NCBI GenBank assembly: GCA_023411215.1
Contig: JAEYOY010000083.1
Coordinates: forward strand, 11,577 to 75,576
Length of the DNA stretch: 64,000 bases
Direction: 5' to 3'
Origin: Bacillota bacterium
Lineage (GTDB): Bacteria > Bacillota > Clostridia > Lachnospirales > Lachnospiraceae
The notes under the pieces: model-generated
Database searches by the model: none
The model's input: the letters and a program-made list of their open reading frames with translations, nothing else
What the model was told of the DNA's origin: nothing
Position numbers and translations under genes: made by a program
Part shown: one piece after another, positions 44,791 through 54,487 of the stretch
Numbering within the stretch: the first letter of the stretch is position 1
Layout of the letters: every line of letters starts with the position of its first letter

Positions 44791-45495
44791 CTATATCGTC
44801 ATTCTGGTACCATTAGATAGGCCCATAGCAGCCTTAACAATACTCTCCTCTTCGGACAAACCGAATAAGAGAATCGGCATACTATTCTCAATACACAGCA
44901 CTGTCGCTGTCATATCCACAACTCCAAGCTTCTTATCAAGAACATCTTGTAAAGCGATCTCAGAGAATTTCTTTGCATCTGGATTCTTCTTTGGATCACT
45001 GTCATATACTCCATCTACCTCTTTTGCCATTAGAATGATATCGCAATCTAATTCTACAGCACGAAGAACCGTAGCCGTATCCGTCGAGAAATAAGGATGC
45101 CCTGTTCCTCCAGCTAAGAAAGCTACACCATCTTGATTCATGAACTCGGTAACTTTATCCTTAGAGAATAATTCTGTCATGCTGCCACATGCAAACGGAG
45201 TATAAACCTTTGTCTTCATTCCGACATAACGAAAAATCTCCGATACATAGATACAATTCATAACCGTTGCCAGTATTCCGATCTGATCTGCTTTTGTACG
45301 ATCAATCGTCTCACTGGTTCTTCCTCTCCAGAAGTTACCTCCACCGATGACTATACTAACCTGAATTCCATCGTCAACTAATTGCTTTACCTGCTTCGCT
45401 ACACCGATGCAGGTCTCCTCGCAAAAACCGGTCTTCTTATCTCCTGCTAAGGCTTCTCCGCTTAATTTAAGCAGAACTCTTTCATAACTTTTCAT
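44791..45495 (-). CDS. pyrH: UMP kinase
   Basis: A 234-residue bacterial UMP kinase. The N-terminal LLKLSGEALAG, VVIGGGN-type loop (VSIVIGGGNFWRG) and DTATVLRAVELDCDIILMAKEVDGVYDSDPKKN segments are all present. It phosphorylates UMP to UDP and is allosterically controlled by UTP and GTP in the family. rpsB and tsf, its usual upstream partners, are absent here; a bactofilin gene lies there instead. The spacer of about 330 bp upstream shows no gene. Confidence 0.97.
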   Translation of the reverse strand: MKSYERVLLKLSGEALAGDKKTGFCEETCIGVAKQVKQLVDDGIQVSIVIGGGNFWRGRTSETIDRTKADQIGILATVMNCIYVSEIFRYVGMKTKVYTPFACGSMTELFSKDKVTEFMNQDGVAFLAGGTGHPYFSTDTATVLRAVELDCDIILMAKEVDGVYDSDPKKNPDAKKFSEIALQDVLDKKLGVVDMTATVLCIENSMPILLFGLSEEESIVKAAMGLSNGTRMTI

Positions 45496-45821
45496 ACTAA
45501 CTTTATATTCCTTCCCATTGTGTTAGCTTATGCCTTGGAAGACACAGGCACAAAACTCCTCTGTGAACGCTGCCAAAGCACCGTGAATTAGGTTTGTAGC
45601 ATAAATAGTACCTCGAACAGTAAATCTGATACTACCGATTATGACCAACTAAATTGTGTCAAAATCACATACAAAACATTCTATAATAATTTACCACAAA
45701 ACATTTCGTATTACCAGACCAAATTAGAGAAATATATACAGTCTATCATCCACGGATATCTGGACGTTCAGAAACACAATTGTAGCATTCACTTATAAGT
45801 ATAACATTCTTCCCTAGTTGA
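45496..45821. other. Leader region of pyrH
   Basis: No gene. Near 45525-45605 the strand can fold: TTATGC pairs with GCATAA around a CACAG/CTGTG pair, so a structured leader of pyrH mRNA is possible, but I recognise no known riboswitch. Confidence 0.3.
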
Positions 45822-46685
45822 TTATTCAAAGATATTATCTACATCAACGGAGGAGTAGCTTAAGGAGCAGAAGCCCTCAATTACCGCACCATTATTAATC
45901 TGGACAGATTTTGCTTTAATATTACCCTTGATAATCGCAGTGGAATCAATCACGATAGGGCCATTCACATCAACTTCACCCTTAATCGCACCAGCTATGA
46001 CGCCTGAAGTAGCTACAATATCGCCAATAATTACTGTGCCAAGACCAACCTTAACACTACCCTCACTGGTAATACTGCCCTCCAAACGTTCCGTATTTAC
46101 ATAAACCTCAGCAGCGGAGGAATTACCTACAATTTTACCAGTAATAGATAATTTACCTAAGCATTCTACATCACCAGTGATTGTACCGTTAACCTCCAGA
46201 GAGCCATCGGAAGAAATACTTCCATTAATTGTAGTGCCCTTCGTTATTACTGTTACCTCATCGTCATTCGCAATAGCAGTGGAACGTAATTTTGGCATTA
46301 AGTTTTCTTTCGTATCAGCCTTTTCTGCTTCCTCATCTGCATTTAAAGCCTCCAATAACTCAAGATCCACATTATCATCCATGTTTTCGCCCTCTTCTTC
46401 CTCTAATTCTAATGTATTTTCTTCAAAATCAGTCTCCTTCGGTTCTTCGGTAAGATCGTCCTCCAATAGAACCTCATCGTCCAGACTCTCTGTCTCCTCG
46501 CCGGCAAATTCCTCCAGCCATACCTTCATTCTCTCGCTATCCGACATCTCCACCGAACTATTTTCGTCCGTATCTAACGTATTCACGAGTTGATCATGTG
46601 TTTCCTCTTTACCAGCTTCCTCCTCTGGCAATAATTCATTTACTGCCTGTGATAAATCCTCTTTAAAATCTTTAAAAAAACCCAT
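45822..46685 (-). CDS. Bactofilin (polymer-forming cytoskeletal protein)
   Basis: A 287-residue protein. Residues about 1-130 are very acidic and probably disordered. Residues about 135-285 form the right-handed beta-helix of DUF583/bactofilin, with regular six-residue turns such as GTTINGSISSDGSLEVNGTI and VKVGLGTVIIGDIV. Bactofilins polymerise without nucleotide into membrane-associated filaments that position cell-wall enzymes. The adjacent, cotranscribed deacetylase gene fits a cell-wall role. The long acidic N-terminus is unlike most short bactofilins. Confidence 0.88.
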   Translation of the reverse strand: MGFFKDFKEDLSQAVNELLPEEEAGKEETHDQLVNTLDTDENSSVEMSDSERMKVWLEEFAGEETESLDDEVLLEDDLTEEPKETDFEENTLELEEEEGENMDDNVDLELLEALNADEEAEKADTKENLMPKLRSTAIANDDEVTVITKGTTINGSISSDGSLEVNGTITGDVECLGKLSITGKIVGNSSAAEVYVNTERLEGSITSEGSVKVGLGTVIIGDIVATSGVIAGAIKGEVDVNGPIVIDSTAIIKGNIKAKSVQINNGAVIEGFCSLSYSSVDVDNIFE

Positions 46686-46713
46686 TCGTTAAATACCTCC
46701 CTGTTTCTTGGTT

Positions 46714-47835
46714 TTATTTGATTGTAGCGGCTTTAATCATTTGAACTGGCTTGACATCCTTATCTAAGGGCAGAATTTGCGCTCCACCTGATATTAATTT
46801 ATCCAACAAGCCGGGTAATGAATCTACCGTGGTTTTCTTCGTTTGCGCATCATGTAGGAGAACGATAGAAGTATCCTTGAAAGCTACGCCATCAAGAACA
46901 TTTTGAATTAATTGCTTCTTCGTATATGTAACCCCTGTCGCATCTCCGTTTAATACATTCCAATCAAAATATACAATTTCAGCTTCATTCAGGTAACGAA
47001 TGAAATCCTCCATCCCATTCTTATTGACCATATTGTCACTTCCACCGGGAAATCGGTAAATGGAAGGCTTGTTCCCAGTAGTATCATATAACAATTCCCA
47101 TAGTTTTGTAAAGTCCTTCACAAAATCTTCTACGGAATTGTATATTTCAGAATATCGGTGTGAATAGGAATGCAATCCCAGGGTGTGACCTTCATCTACA
47201 ATTCTTTGATATAGCTCCTTCGATTGATTGTCGGTCTTACCTACTACAAAAAAGGTTGCTTTAACCTGATACTCTGCAAGAATATCCAGTATCTCACCGG
47301 TGTATATACTTGGACCGTCATCAAAGGTTAGATATACCTTCTTATCCTGATATTTCCCCACCTTTTGATCGATTTTCTTAGGAGCTGGCTCCATTGTCTC
47401 AACGGCTTTATTTTCTTCGTCTTGTGATTGCTCCTCTTCCTGAGTCACTATCCCTTCTACATTACTTACCTTCTCTTCCGCCTGTTCCCAAACGGCAGGC
47501 TCTTCTGTCGAATTGGGTGACGTTTCTTCTCCCACATCCGATATCGTATGTCCGTAGGAATCAACCGCTTCGGTTGCTTCTATCTCTGCTGCTAAGGCGT
47601 AGCCTTCACCGCCTTGCCTACTATAGCTTAAGTCATATTGGCTATGTAAGCTAAGCAGATCATTGACCTGATTCTGTAGCCTGTTCACCCGTAAGCCTAA
47701 AATAATACAGCAAATTGTCGGTAAAATAAGAAGGATCATGACTAGGATAACAATTGCTGTTTTTATTTGATTTACTCGTTTTCTTCTATCTTTACAACCC
47801 ACGTTGTCTGTCTCAATATTTGAATTACTACTCAT
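46714..47835 (-). CDS. Membrane-anchored polysaccharide deacetylase (NodB family)
   Basis: A 373-residue type II membrane protein: one N-terminal helix (about 25-48), an acidic linker of about 110 residues, then a NodB deacetylase domain. The metal/catalytic residues are in TFDDGP (170-175) and H222-S-Y-S-H226. It probably de-N-acetylates peptidoglycan or another extracellular glycan. The start follows AGGAG. It lies upstream of the bactofilin gene with 28 bp between, so they are coexpressed. Confidence 0.93.
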   Translation of the reverse strand: MSSNSNIETDNVGCKDRRKRVNQIKTAIVILVMILLILPTICCIILGLRVNRLQNQVNDLLSLHSQYDLSYSRQGGEGYALAAEIEATEAVDSYGHTISDVGEETSPNSTEEPAVWEQAEEKVSNVEGIVTQEEEQSQDEENKAVETMEPAPKKIDQKVGKYQDKKVYLTFDDGPSIYTGEILDILAEYQVKATFFVVGKTDNQSKELYQRIVDEGHTLGLHSYSHRYSEIYNSVEDFVKDFTKLWELLYDTTGNKPSIYRFPGGSDNMVNKNGMEDFIRYLNEAEIVYFDWNVLNGDATGVTYTKKQLIQNVLDGVAFKDTSIVLLHDAQTKKTTVDSLPGLLDKLISGGAQILPLDKDVKPVQMIKAATIK

Positions 47836-47982
47836 ATCATCTCCTGGCAAAACCTCACCCCTACTGTCTCATATTCCTCTAAACAATTCTATCACATCTT
47901 GTATAGAAAAAAAACTGATTTTCAAAAAATTAGACAAAAAGGTAATCAGCATGAAGTAGGCAATAACCTTTCATAAGTGAGC

Positions 47983-48855
47983 TTAACTCTGATCATTTAA
48001 TAGCTTGCGATATGCATAAATCGTATCCTTCTCCATGAAGCCCATTCTAGAATACAGGCGAAATGCACCATCGTTATCTACACGAACGTTAATACATATT
48101 TCACCAACCTCCATCTGCTCCAGATTATTGATCGCTTTCTGAAGCAGCAGACTACCGTAACCTTTCCCTCTCTCCCCGTCACTCACATGAAGAAGTATTA
48201 TCTCACCAACTGTCTTGTCGGAGGTCACTTCATAGAAGACATATCCTTTCACTTGGCCTTCATGATGCAAAATTAACAGTTCGTTATTATCTGACCGCTC
48301 TTCAATCAGCTCGTCCAGGGTATAAAATACTCCCTTTGGATGAACCAAGGCCAGACCCTCTTTATCCATTGACGTAAAGGGCCGGATATCCATCGCGCCC
48401 AGATTGGCGTTATGTTGTTTTAAAATTGCACCCTTTTTATTTGAATACAGCATTGTACGCTCTGCATTATAAAGTTCAAATTCATGCTTCTCACACCACC
48501 GCCTGCACAATTCATTACTTTCATAGAAAGCAATTTTTACCTCTTTCATATCTTCAGGCATATCCTTTAAGCAACACTCATACAACAGATCGGAATATTT
48601 ATCGAAATATCTAGGAAGAACAATCGGTCCGAGGAGTCTAACAACCCTTTGCTCGATGGAGAGATAAGTTCCCATACACCCAACAATCTGCCCTTCTTCC
48701 AAGCATAGGTAAAAGCTTTCTTTATTAAACTTCACTAACTCTTCATCATTATCCGGAAGCCATGCAATGTAACATTCCTTCTTCCGGTTGTGAATAGATA
48801 AAAACTCAAGTAAATCCTCTTCGTACTCCTTCGTTATTTTGCTAATCATAATCAT
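47983..48855 (-). CDS. GNAT-family N-acetyltransferase
   Basis: A 290-residue protein whose C-terminal half is a clear GNAT domain, with the acetyl-CoA loop ERGKGYGSLLLQKAI and the late MGFMEKD strand. The N-terminal half looks like a second, degenerate GNAT fold. The acceptor is unknown. GGGGG lies a few bases before the ATG at 48855 (another ATG follows two codons later). It precedes the deacetylase gene by about 150 bp. Confidence 0.82.
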   Translation of the reverse strand: MIMISKITKEYEEDLLEFLSIHNRKKECYIAWLPDNDEELVKFNKESFYLCLEEGQIVGCMGTYLSIEQRVVRLLGPIVLPRYFDKYSDLLYECCLKDMPEDMKEVKIAFYESNELCRRWCEKHEFELYNAERTMLYSNKKGAILKQHNANLGAMDIRPFTSMDKEGLALVHPKGVFYTLDELIEERSDNNELLILHHEGQVKGYVFYEVTSDKTVGEIILLHVSDGERGKGYGSLLLQKAINNLEQMEVGEICINVRVDNDGAFRLYSRMGFMEKDTIYAYRKLLNDQS

Positions 48856-49064
48856 AATACCCCCACAAAGCTTGATGCAATCATCATACAATAATTCTTA
48901 TTATGATTCCAGTATATCTTAGTGATAAAGCGTGAGTATTTCATTGATTAAAAAAGTATTTTTAACTTAACTTTTTATATCTATAATCCTATGTAAATAT
49001 TAATAAATTAAAAAGGAACCCTTATTTCAGGATTCATTCATCAATAGTACTAATGTATTTTATG

Positions 49065-49105
49065 AAAGCCTGTAATCCATTGAAAACATTGGATATACAG
49101 GCTTT
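49065..49105. terminator. Hairpin in the spacer between the GNAT and DctP genes
   Basis: The stem AAAGCCTGTA/TACAGGCTTT extends inward with ATCCA/TGGAT. T-rich sequence follows on the plus side and A-rich precedes it. It may terminate minus-strand transcription of the TRAP gene. The remaining parts of this 520-bp spacer contain nothing I can name. Confidence 0.45.
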
Positions 49106-49376
49106 TATAACATTATTGTTAAATATAATTACTTATCCATCTGCTATGCTAGGCTTCCCATTGAGATTTGCTTCGCAAACTCAACTGAAGTTGCTCATTT
49201 ACTCCAATTTAGGCTTTCGTTAAAGAGTGTTCACTATTTTGTATTTACTCTAGACAGAAGGCAAACAGTCTCCACATGGGTCGAGTGGTCAGTCTTTATT
49301 GTATTTTCTGTGAAATAGTAGCTCTCAGCAATAGAACTAATGGAAGTTCCGGTCCTGAATTCATAATGAATAACTT

Positions 49377-50381
49377 CTATTCCTCCAATATCTTTTCAAT
49401 CAGTTCTTGGTTCTCTCCACCATATTCTTTATAAAGAGGTATCACTGCATCACAAAACTTCTGTATCTCTGCCTCACTCAATTCAATTACCATTACACCC
49501 GACTTCTCCGCAATTTTCCGTGACTCTTTCTCCTGTTCTGTCCAGAGCTCTCTCTCATAAAGAGCTGATTCCATTGCACATTCCTTAATCACTTTCTGAT
49601 CCTCCTCGGATAGCTTCTGCCAGGTTGCCTGAGAAACCATCTGAAGCTCCGGAATTCGGTTATGACCATCCAAAGTCATATATTGCGCTATTTTATAGTG
49701 TTCCGTAAAAGTATAGGAGGGCCAGTTGTTCTCCGCGCCATCAATTTCACCTGTTTCCAGCGCAGAAAATACATCCGCATAAGCCATTGTCACAGGAACC
49801 GCACCTAATGCCTTAATCAGTGCTTCCATCAGATCCGATTCCGCTACACGAATTCGTTTGCCCTTTATATCCTCCAGACAAGAGATCGGTTCTGTCGAGT
49901 AAAAATGCCGGGCTCCCGCATCATACCAGGACAATGCTATCATCCCATCATCCAGAGAGCTCATAAACTCCTGTCCTATCTCCCCGTCCAGTATTTTCCA
50001 CATATGGTCCGAATCCCGGTATAGATATGGTAGCTGGAGAACATTTATCTTGTCATTAAGTTGCCCTATTGTCATAATCGAGGCCCTGGCAAAATCTATT
50101 CCGCCATACTGGATCTGCTGAATCACCGAGACTTCATCTCCCAGCACACCGCCAGCTTGAACTCTGATCTTGATCCTTCCCTGTGTACGCTCGTAAACCA
50201 GATCTGCAAACCGATAAGCCCCCAAAGTCGAAGGATATCCTTCCGGTTGATTCTCTGCATACGTAAACACATATTGTGGTACAACTTCTTCTTTTGTACT
50301 ATCTTTCCCACAACCGCATCCCAGAAACAAGCTCGCGCTTATTATGCAAAGTCCAAATACCAGAATATTCTTTCTGATCAT
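49377..50381 (-). CDS. TRAP-type substrate-binding lipoprotein (DctP family)
   Basis: A 334-residue exported lipoprotein: signal sequence, then a lipobox ending at C22 (LFLGC). The DctP fold is seen in VVPQYVFTYAENQPEGYPST, IRVAESDLMEALIKALGAVPVTMAYADVFSALETGEIDGAENN. It binds an organic acid, often a sugar acid, for TRAP transport. The membrane components DctQ and DctM are absent from the window. It is the last gene after the ribose-type ABC system and may be cotranscribed with it. Confidence 0.88.
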   Translation of the reverse strand: MIRKNILVFGLCIISASLFLGCGCGKDSTKEEVVPQYVFTYAENQPEGYPSTLGAYRFADLVYERTQGRIKIRVQAGGVLGDEVSVIQQIQYGGIDFARASIMTIGQLNDKINVLQLPYLYRDSDHMWKILDGEIGQEFMSSLDDGMIALSWYDAGARHFYSTEPISCLEDIKGKRIRVAESDLMEALIKALGAVPVTMAYADVFSALETGEIDGAENNWPSYTFTEHYKIAQYMTLDGHNRIPELQMVSQATWQKLSEEDQKVIKECAMESALYERELWTEQEKESRKIAEKSGVMVIELSEAEIQKFCDAVIPLYKEYGGENQELIEKILEE

Positions 50382-50561
50382 ATAGTTATCCTCCCATCCG
50401 TGTAGCTGAAAGGAACACGCTATGCAACTTTCTTAAGGCGCCTGTTTAGGGGTATAATTCGCATGTACGTGTTCGCATTATCCTAATTTACTATTATGCA
50501 GATATACGCCAATACGCCTCCCGTAATGGGAAGCGCATTGACTATATATTTATTTACTTAT

Positions 50562-51644
50562 TTACTTACCTGGATTGATAACACCCTGTACATCAGCAGA
50601 ATCTACATTATCTTTATCTACTAATATAACGCCGGTATCAATCGTCTTCTCAGCAACTGTATTACCGTTTGCTAATTCAAGAGCATTCCTTACGCCGTCA
50701 TAACCCATGAAATACTGGCGCTGTACTACGGATGATACATTATATTCTCCACTACGAATCATAGTCTCAATCTCTGAAGAGAAGTCAAATCCTACCATAG
50801 CTATATCAGTTCTCTTTGATTCAGTCAATCCGGTAACAAAACCTACAGTTGAACCATTGTTAGGTCCGAAAACACCCTTCAGGTTAGGATAGGTGGTCAG
50901 GAAGTCCTGACAGAAACCAACGGCCTTACTGATATCTCCATCATTTACCTTAATATCATCATTCATTACTGTCCAGCTAGCCGGTGCATTGGCTGTCCAA
51001 TATTCATTGAAGCCTTTAACACGGTCGTTAATTGTCTGAGAACCGGTAGAACCAACCTGAATAGCAATGTTTGCCTCTTCTGTCTCAGAAAGCCCGGATT
51101 CCTTTAATCTGTTAAGTAACTCCTCTGCTGCTTTCTTACCTGCTTCTACATTGTTTGTTAATAAAGCAGCACTATAATTATCACTATTAATTACAGTATC
51201 AACCAGTACAACCGGTATACCTGAATTATAAGCATCTGTAATCGGCGCATCAAGAGAAACGCTGTCTAATGGAGCAATCACAATACCGTCTGCCTGTGCA
51301 GAAACTGCGTTCTGTAACAGTGTCAGCTGACCCTCAATATCAGACTCCAGAGCGGTTCCGACAACTACTACCTTACATCCCAGGTCTTTTCCGGCCTGTT
51401 CAGCACCTGCCTGAAGTACACTCCAATATTGATTTCCCAATACCTTAACGATAACGTATATTGTTTTTTCACTGTTATCTGTAGTTGCAGTAGTATCCTT
51501 GCTACTGTCGGTAGTTGCACTCGGTGTAGTCTGGGTTGATGTGTTGTCGTCCGTACTTTTTTTAGTATCAGAGCTACCACATGCAGTGAATGCAGTCATA
51601 ACCATAGTTACAACCATTAGTAAAGCTAAAAATCTTTTTCTCAT
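50562..51644 (-). CDS. Sugar ABC transporter substrate-binding lipoprotein (RbsB-like)
   Basis: A 360-residue lipoprotein: signal peptide with lipobox cysteine C22, a Ser/Thr-rich linker (about 25-58), and a type-I periplasmic-binding domain (TIYVIVKVLGNQYWSVLQAGAE; IVIAPLDSVSLDAPI). The binding fold resembles the ribose/D-galactose class. It delivers the ligand to the permease/ATPase encoded just upstream. The exact sugar cannot be read from sequence. Confidence 0.92.
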   Translation of the reverse strand: MRKRFLALLMVVTMVMTAFTACGSSDTKKSTDDNTSTQTTPSATTDSSKDTTATTDNSEKTIYVIVKVLGNQYWSVLQAGAEQAGKDLGCKVVVVGTALESDIEGQLTLLQNAVSAQADGIVIAPLDSVSLDAPITDAYNSGIPVVLVDTVINSDNYSAALLTNNVEAGKKAAEELLNRLKESGLSETEEANIAIQVGSTGSQTINDRVKGFNEYWTANAPASWTVMNDDIKVNDGDISKAVGFCQDFLTTYPNLKGVFGPNNGSTVGFVTGLTESKRTDIAMVGFDFSSEIETMIRSGEYNVSSVVQRQYFMGYDGVRNALELANGNTVAEKTIDTGVILVDKDNVDSADVQGVINPGK

Positions 51645-51664
51645 ATTATGTTCCTCCTTATTTG

Positions 51665-52702
51665 CTATTTTTTCATTTTGAAAAAACGCTTTATATTGTC
51701 AAGATTTCCTCCCTTGTTAACAGTCTGTGATGCAACTGCAATCAATAGGATAAATCCAACAATCACCTGCTGCCAGAAAGAGTTGATACCATTCAGATTT
51801 AGACCATTACGGATAACACCCATCATAAGCGCACCAATAATCGTATTTAAAATAGTACCTTCTCCACCTAGAATTGAAATACCGCCAAGCACAGAGGCTG
51901 CGATTGCTTCCATCTCATAACCGTTACCTGCTGTAGGCTGAGCACTGGAGAGTCTGGAAGCTACTAAAATTCCACAGATAGCTGCTGACAAACCGGAAAT
52001 ACAATAAGCAAACATACGGGTTTTTACAGCATTAATACCGGACAATTTAGCCGCCTCAAGGTTAGAACCACAGGCATAAATCTGACGTCCGATCCGGCTT
52101 TTTGCCAGAACTACTGCTAAAATCGCTGCATAAACAAAGGTAATGATAACGCTGTAAGGAAGTCCACTGCCTCCGATTCGTCCACCACCAAGAATGTAAA
52201 ACTGTTTCTGTACTGCTTCGGAAGGAATATTCGTAGTATAAAGCGGAGCTCCATTAACCAAAACATTCGCCATTCCTCGATATACCCATTGAGTGGCCAG
52301 TGTCGCTACAAAGGGAACAACTCCTAAAATCTCAATAAAAAATCCATTCATAATACCTGTAGCAATTCCCATTATCAAGCAAAATACAATACATAACCAT
52401 AACGGAAGTCCCTGAATCAGTAAGCGTACCACAATAATTCCGGACAATGCCATGGAAGCACCAGCCGATAAATCGTTTCCGCCGCAGACCAGACAGAAGC
52501 TAAGTCCACATCCGATGATGGTATATGTAACAATCTGTTGCAAGAGATTTTGCAAATTTGTCGCTGCTAGGAATTTCGTCGGTTGTAACAGGGAAAACGT
52601 AATAAATAGTAAAATAAGAATACCTAATGAATAAATTGCACGTCTGGTTGCAGCGTTAAGCTTGCTGATACCACATGCTGCTTTTTTATTTTTCTCTGCC
52701 AT
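51665..52702 (-). CDS. Sugar ABC transporter permease (RbsC-like)
   Basis: A 345-residue polytopic permease of the RbsC/BPD-2 family, with about eight to ten helices and the segments GGNDLSAGASMALSG and AIAASVLGGISILGGEG. It forms the channel with the ATPase at 52.7-54.25 kb. The start at 52702 follows AAAGGATGATAAAGAA; longer in-frame readings overlap the ATPase gene. Confidence 0.92.
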   Translation of the reverse strand: MAEKNKKAACGISKLNAATRRAIYSLGILILLFITFSLLQPTKFLAATNLQNLLQQIVTYTIIGCGLSFCLVCGGNDLSAGASMALSGIIVVRLLIQGLPLWLCIVFCLIMGIATGIMNGFFIEILGVVPFVATLATQWVYRGMANVLVNGAPLYTTNIPSEAVQKQFYILGGGRIGGSGLPYSVIITFVYAAILAVVLAKSRIGRQIYACGSNLEAAKLSGINAVKTRMFAYCISGLSAAICGILVASRLSSAQPTAGNGYEMEAIAASVLGGISILGGEGTILNTIIGALMMGVIRNGLNLNGINSFWQQVIVGFILLIAVASQTVNKGGNLDNIKRFFKMKK

Positions 52703-52709
52703 TTCTTTA

Positions 52710-54254
52710 TCATCCTTTTCTTCGATTCTCTGTAGACAATTGAGGTGCTGGTTTACCCTCCAATTTATTATAACCGGCAGCCAAATATAATATTTGTTCC
52801 TGAGTTGCTGCCTTAGCATCCAGTTCGCCGTTTATTTCACCCTGATGAATCACCAGGATACGGTCACTCATGCCTAAAATTTCAGGTAACTCAGAAGAGA
52901 TCATTATAATAGCTACGCCTTGATCGCTCAATTTATTGAACAATTCATACACTTCATATTTCGCGCCTACATCGATACCTCTGGTCGGTTCGTCTACTAT
53001 CAGTACTTTTACATCATTACAGAGCCACTTTGCGAGTACCACCTTCTGTTGATTACCACCGGATAAGTTACGGCACAACTGATGGACACTCGGGGTCTTA
53101 GTACGGAGAAGTTCTACATATTTCTCAGCATTTTTCTCTCCGGCTTTATCATCTACAAAGCCCATATGAGTAATCTTAGGCAAATGCGCCATGTTGGTAT
53201 TGTACTTAATATCCAGACCAAGCGCCAAACCGTCACGTTTTCGATCTTCCGTCGCATAACCAATGCCGTGTTTAATGGCTTGAATTACAGAATTAATTTT
53301 TACCGGCTTACCTTCTATCCAGAGTTCCATGCTGTCCGGCTGATCGGCTCCGAAAATACACCTCATAAGCTCGGTACGTCCGGCACCTACCAGACCTGAA
53401 ATTCCTAAAATCTCACCTTTTCTCACATAGAAATGGTCCATATTGACCTTGGTTCCACGTCGTACATTTTTGGCTTCCAGAGCAATCTCATCTTTGATTT
53501 TTCGCTGATATTTTGGATACTTATCCTCTAACGAACGTCCAACAATCATATTGACCAGTTCATCCATGGTAATCTCATTCAGATTCCTGGTGCCGATATA
53601 CTGTCCGTCACGTATTACGGTAACTCGCTCACAAATCTGGTTTAATTCTGCCATACGGTGAGAGATATAAACCATTCCAACTCCCTTTTTCTGTAGACGT
53701 CGGATGATTCCAAACAGCTGCTCAATCTCCCTTTCCGTCAGTGTAGCTGTTGGTTCATCCAGAACCAGAATTTTGGAATTGAAACTGATTGCCTTAGCTA
53801 TCTCCACCATCTGCTGCTTTGCAACACTCAAGGTGCTAACCTGGTCATAGGTGGAAATATCAATCCCTAGGTCATCCAATATTTTCTTGGCTTCTTCATG
53901 CATTTTCTTGTCATCAATTAACAGTCCTTTTTTATGTGCTCTGCCGATAAAAATATTATCAGCCACACTTAAGTGTCCACACATATTTAATTCCTGCATA
54001 ATAATGCTAATTCCCAGTTCATGGGCTTTGCTGACAGAATCGATGGTTACTTTTTGCCCTTCGATATAGATTTCTCCTTCATCAGCTCTATACACACCGG
54101 ACAGTATTTTCATCAGCGTGGATTTGCCGGCACCATTCTCGCCTACCAAACCCAGCACTTCTCCTTTATTAACATACATGGATACGTGATCCAATGCCTT
54201 TACGCCGGGAAAGCATTTACTGATTCCTTCCATGCGGAATAACTCTTCTGCCAT
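52710..54254 (-). CDS. Sugar ABC transporter ATPase (RbsA-like, duplicated)
   Basis: A 514-residue ATPase with two ABC domains. The first has Walker A GENGAGKST (39-47) and LVLDEPTATLT; the second has a degenerate Walker A (GLVGAGRTELMR) and the signature NLSGGNQQKVVLAKWL. This duplicated form is typical of ribose/galactoside importers. It is the first gene of the transporter operon, directly downstream of the two-component genes. Confidence 0.95.
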   Translation of the reverse strand: MAEELFRMEGISKCFPGVKALDHVSMYVNKGEVLGLVGENGAGKSTLMKILSGVYRADEGEIYIEGQKVTIDSVSKAHELGISIIMQELNMCGHLSVADNIFIGRAHKKGLLIDDKKMHEEAKKILDDLGIDISTYDQVSTLSVAKQQMVEIAKAISFNSKILVLDEPTATLTEREIEQLFGIIRRLQKKGVGMVYISHRMAELNQICERVTVIRDGQYIGTRNLNEITMDELVNMIVGRSLEDKYPKYQRKIKDEIALEAKNVRRGTKVNMDHFYVRKGEILGISGLVGAGRTELMRCIFGADQPDSMELWIEGKPVKINSVIQAIKHGIGYATEDRKRDGLALGLDIKYNTNMAHLPKITHMGFVDDKAGEKNAEKYVELLRTKTPSVHQLCRNLSGGNQQKVVLAKWLCNDVKVLIVDEPTRGIDVGAKYEVYELFNKLSDQGVAIIMISSELPEILGMSDRILVIHQGEINGELDAKAATQEQILYLAAGYNKLEGKPAPQLSTENRRKG

Positions 54255-54380
54255 ATTGTTTCCCCCTTTCCTCCTATATCATTTTGTCTTGTTAATCTCT
54301 CTTGTCCTTTTCGTAATTAGCTTTTTTGTCTCTTTTTGTCTTTATTTGTCTTATTGATTACTATGTCTTTATTATATAGT
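54255..54380 (-). promoter_or_regulatory. Leader with tandem GACAAA repeats and a candidate -10
   Basis: A run of three exact-period 10-bp units (54321-54350, each ending TTGTC on the plus strand) precedes the ATPase gene, and further GTC copies flank it (54296, 54304, 54365). A TATAAT-like -10 is at 54371-54376 on the minus strand, so the repeats lie in the 5' leader or at a regulator-binding site. Confidence 0.4.
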
Positions 54381-54436
54381 AGAATATGCACAAAATTAAT
54401 CAGACATTTTTGTCATTCATAGGATGATTTTTGTAT

Positions 54437-54477
54437 AAAAAAAGCCTGCCCCCATTTAACTATGAGTACAGACTTTT
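54437..54477 (-). terminator. Terminator after the response regulator
   Basis: On the minus strand AAAGTCTG pairs with CAGGCTTT (one G-T pair), followed by a run of seven Ts, within 12-50 bases of the response-regulator stop. It separates the two-component genes from the transporter operon. Confidence 0.8.
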
Positions 54478-54487
54478 CATTTCTCTT

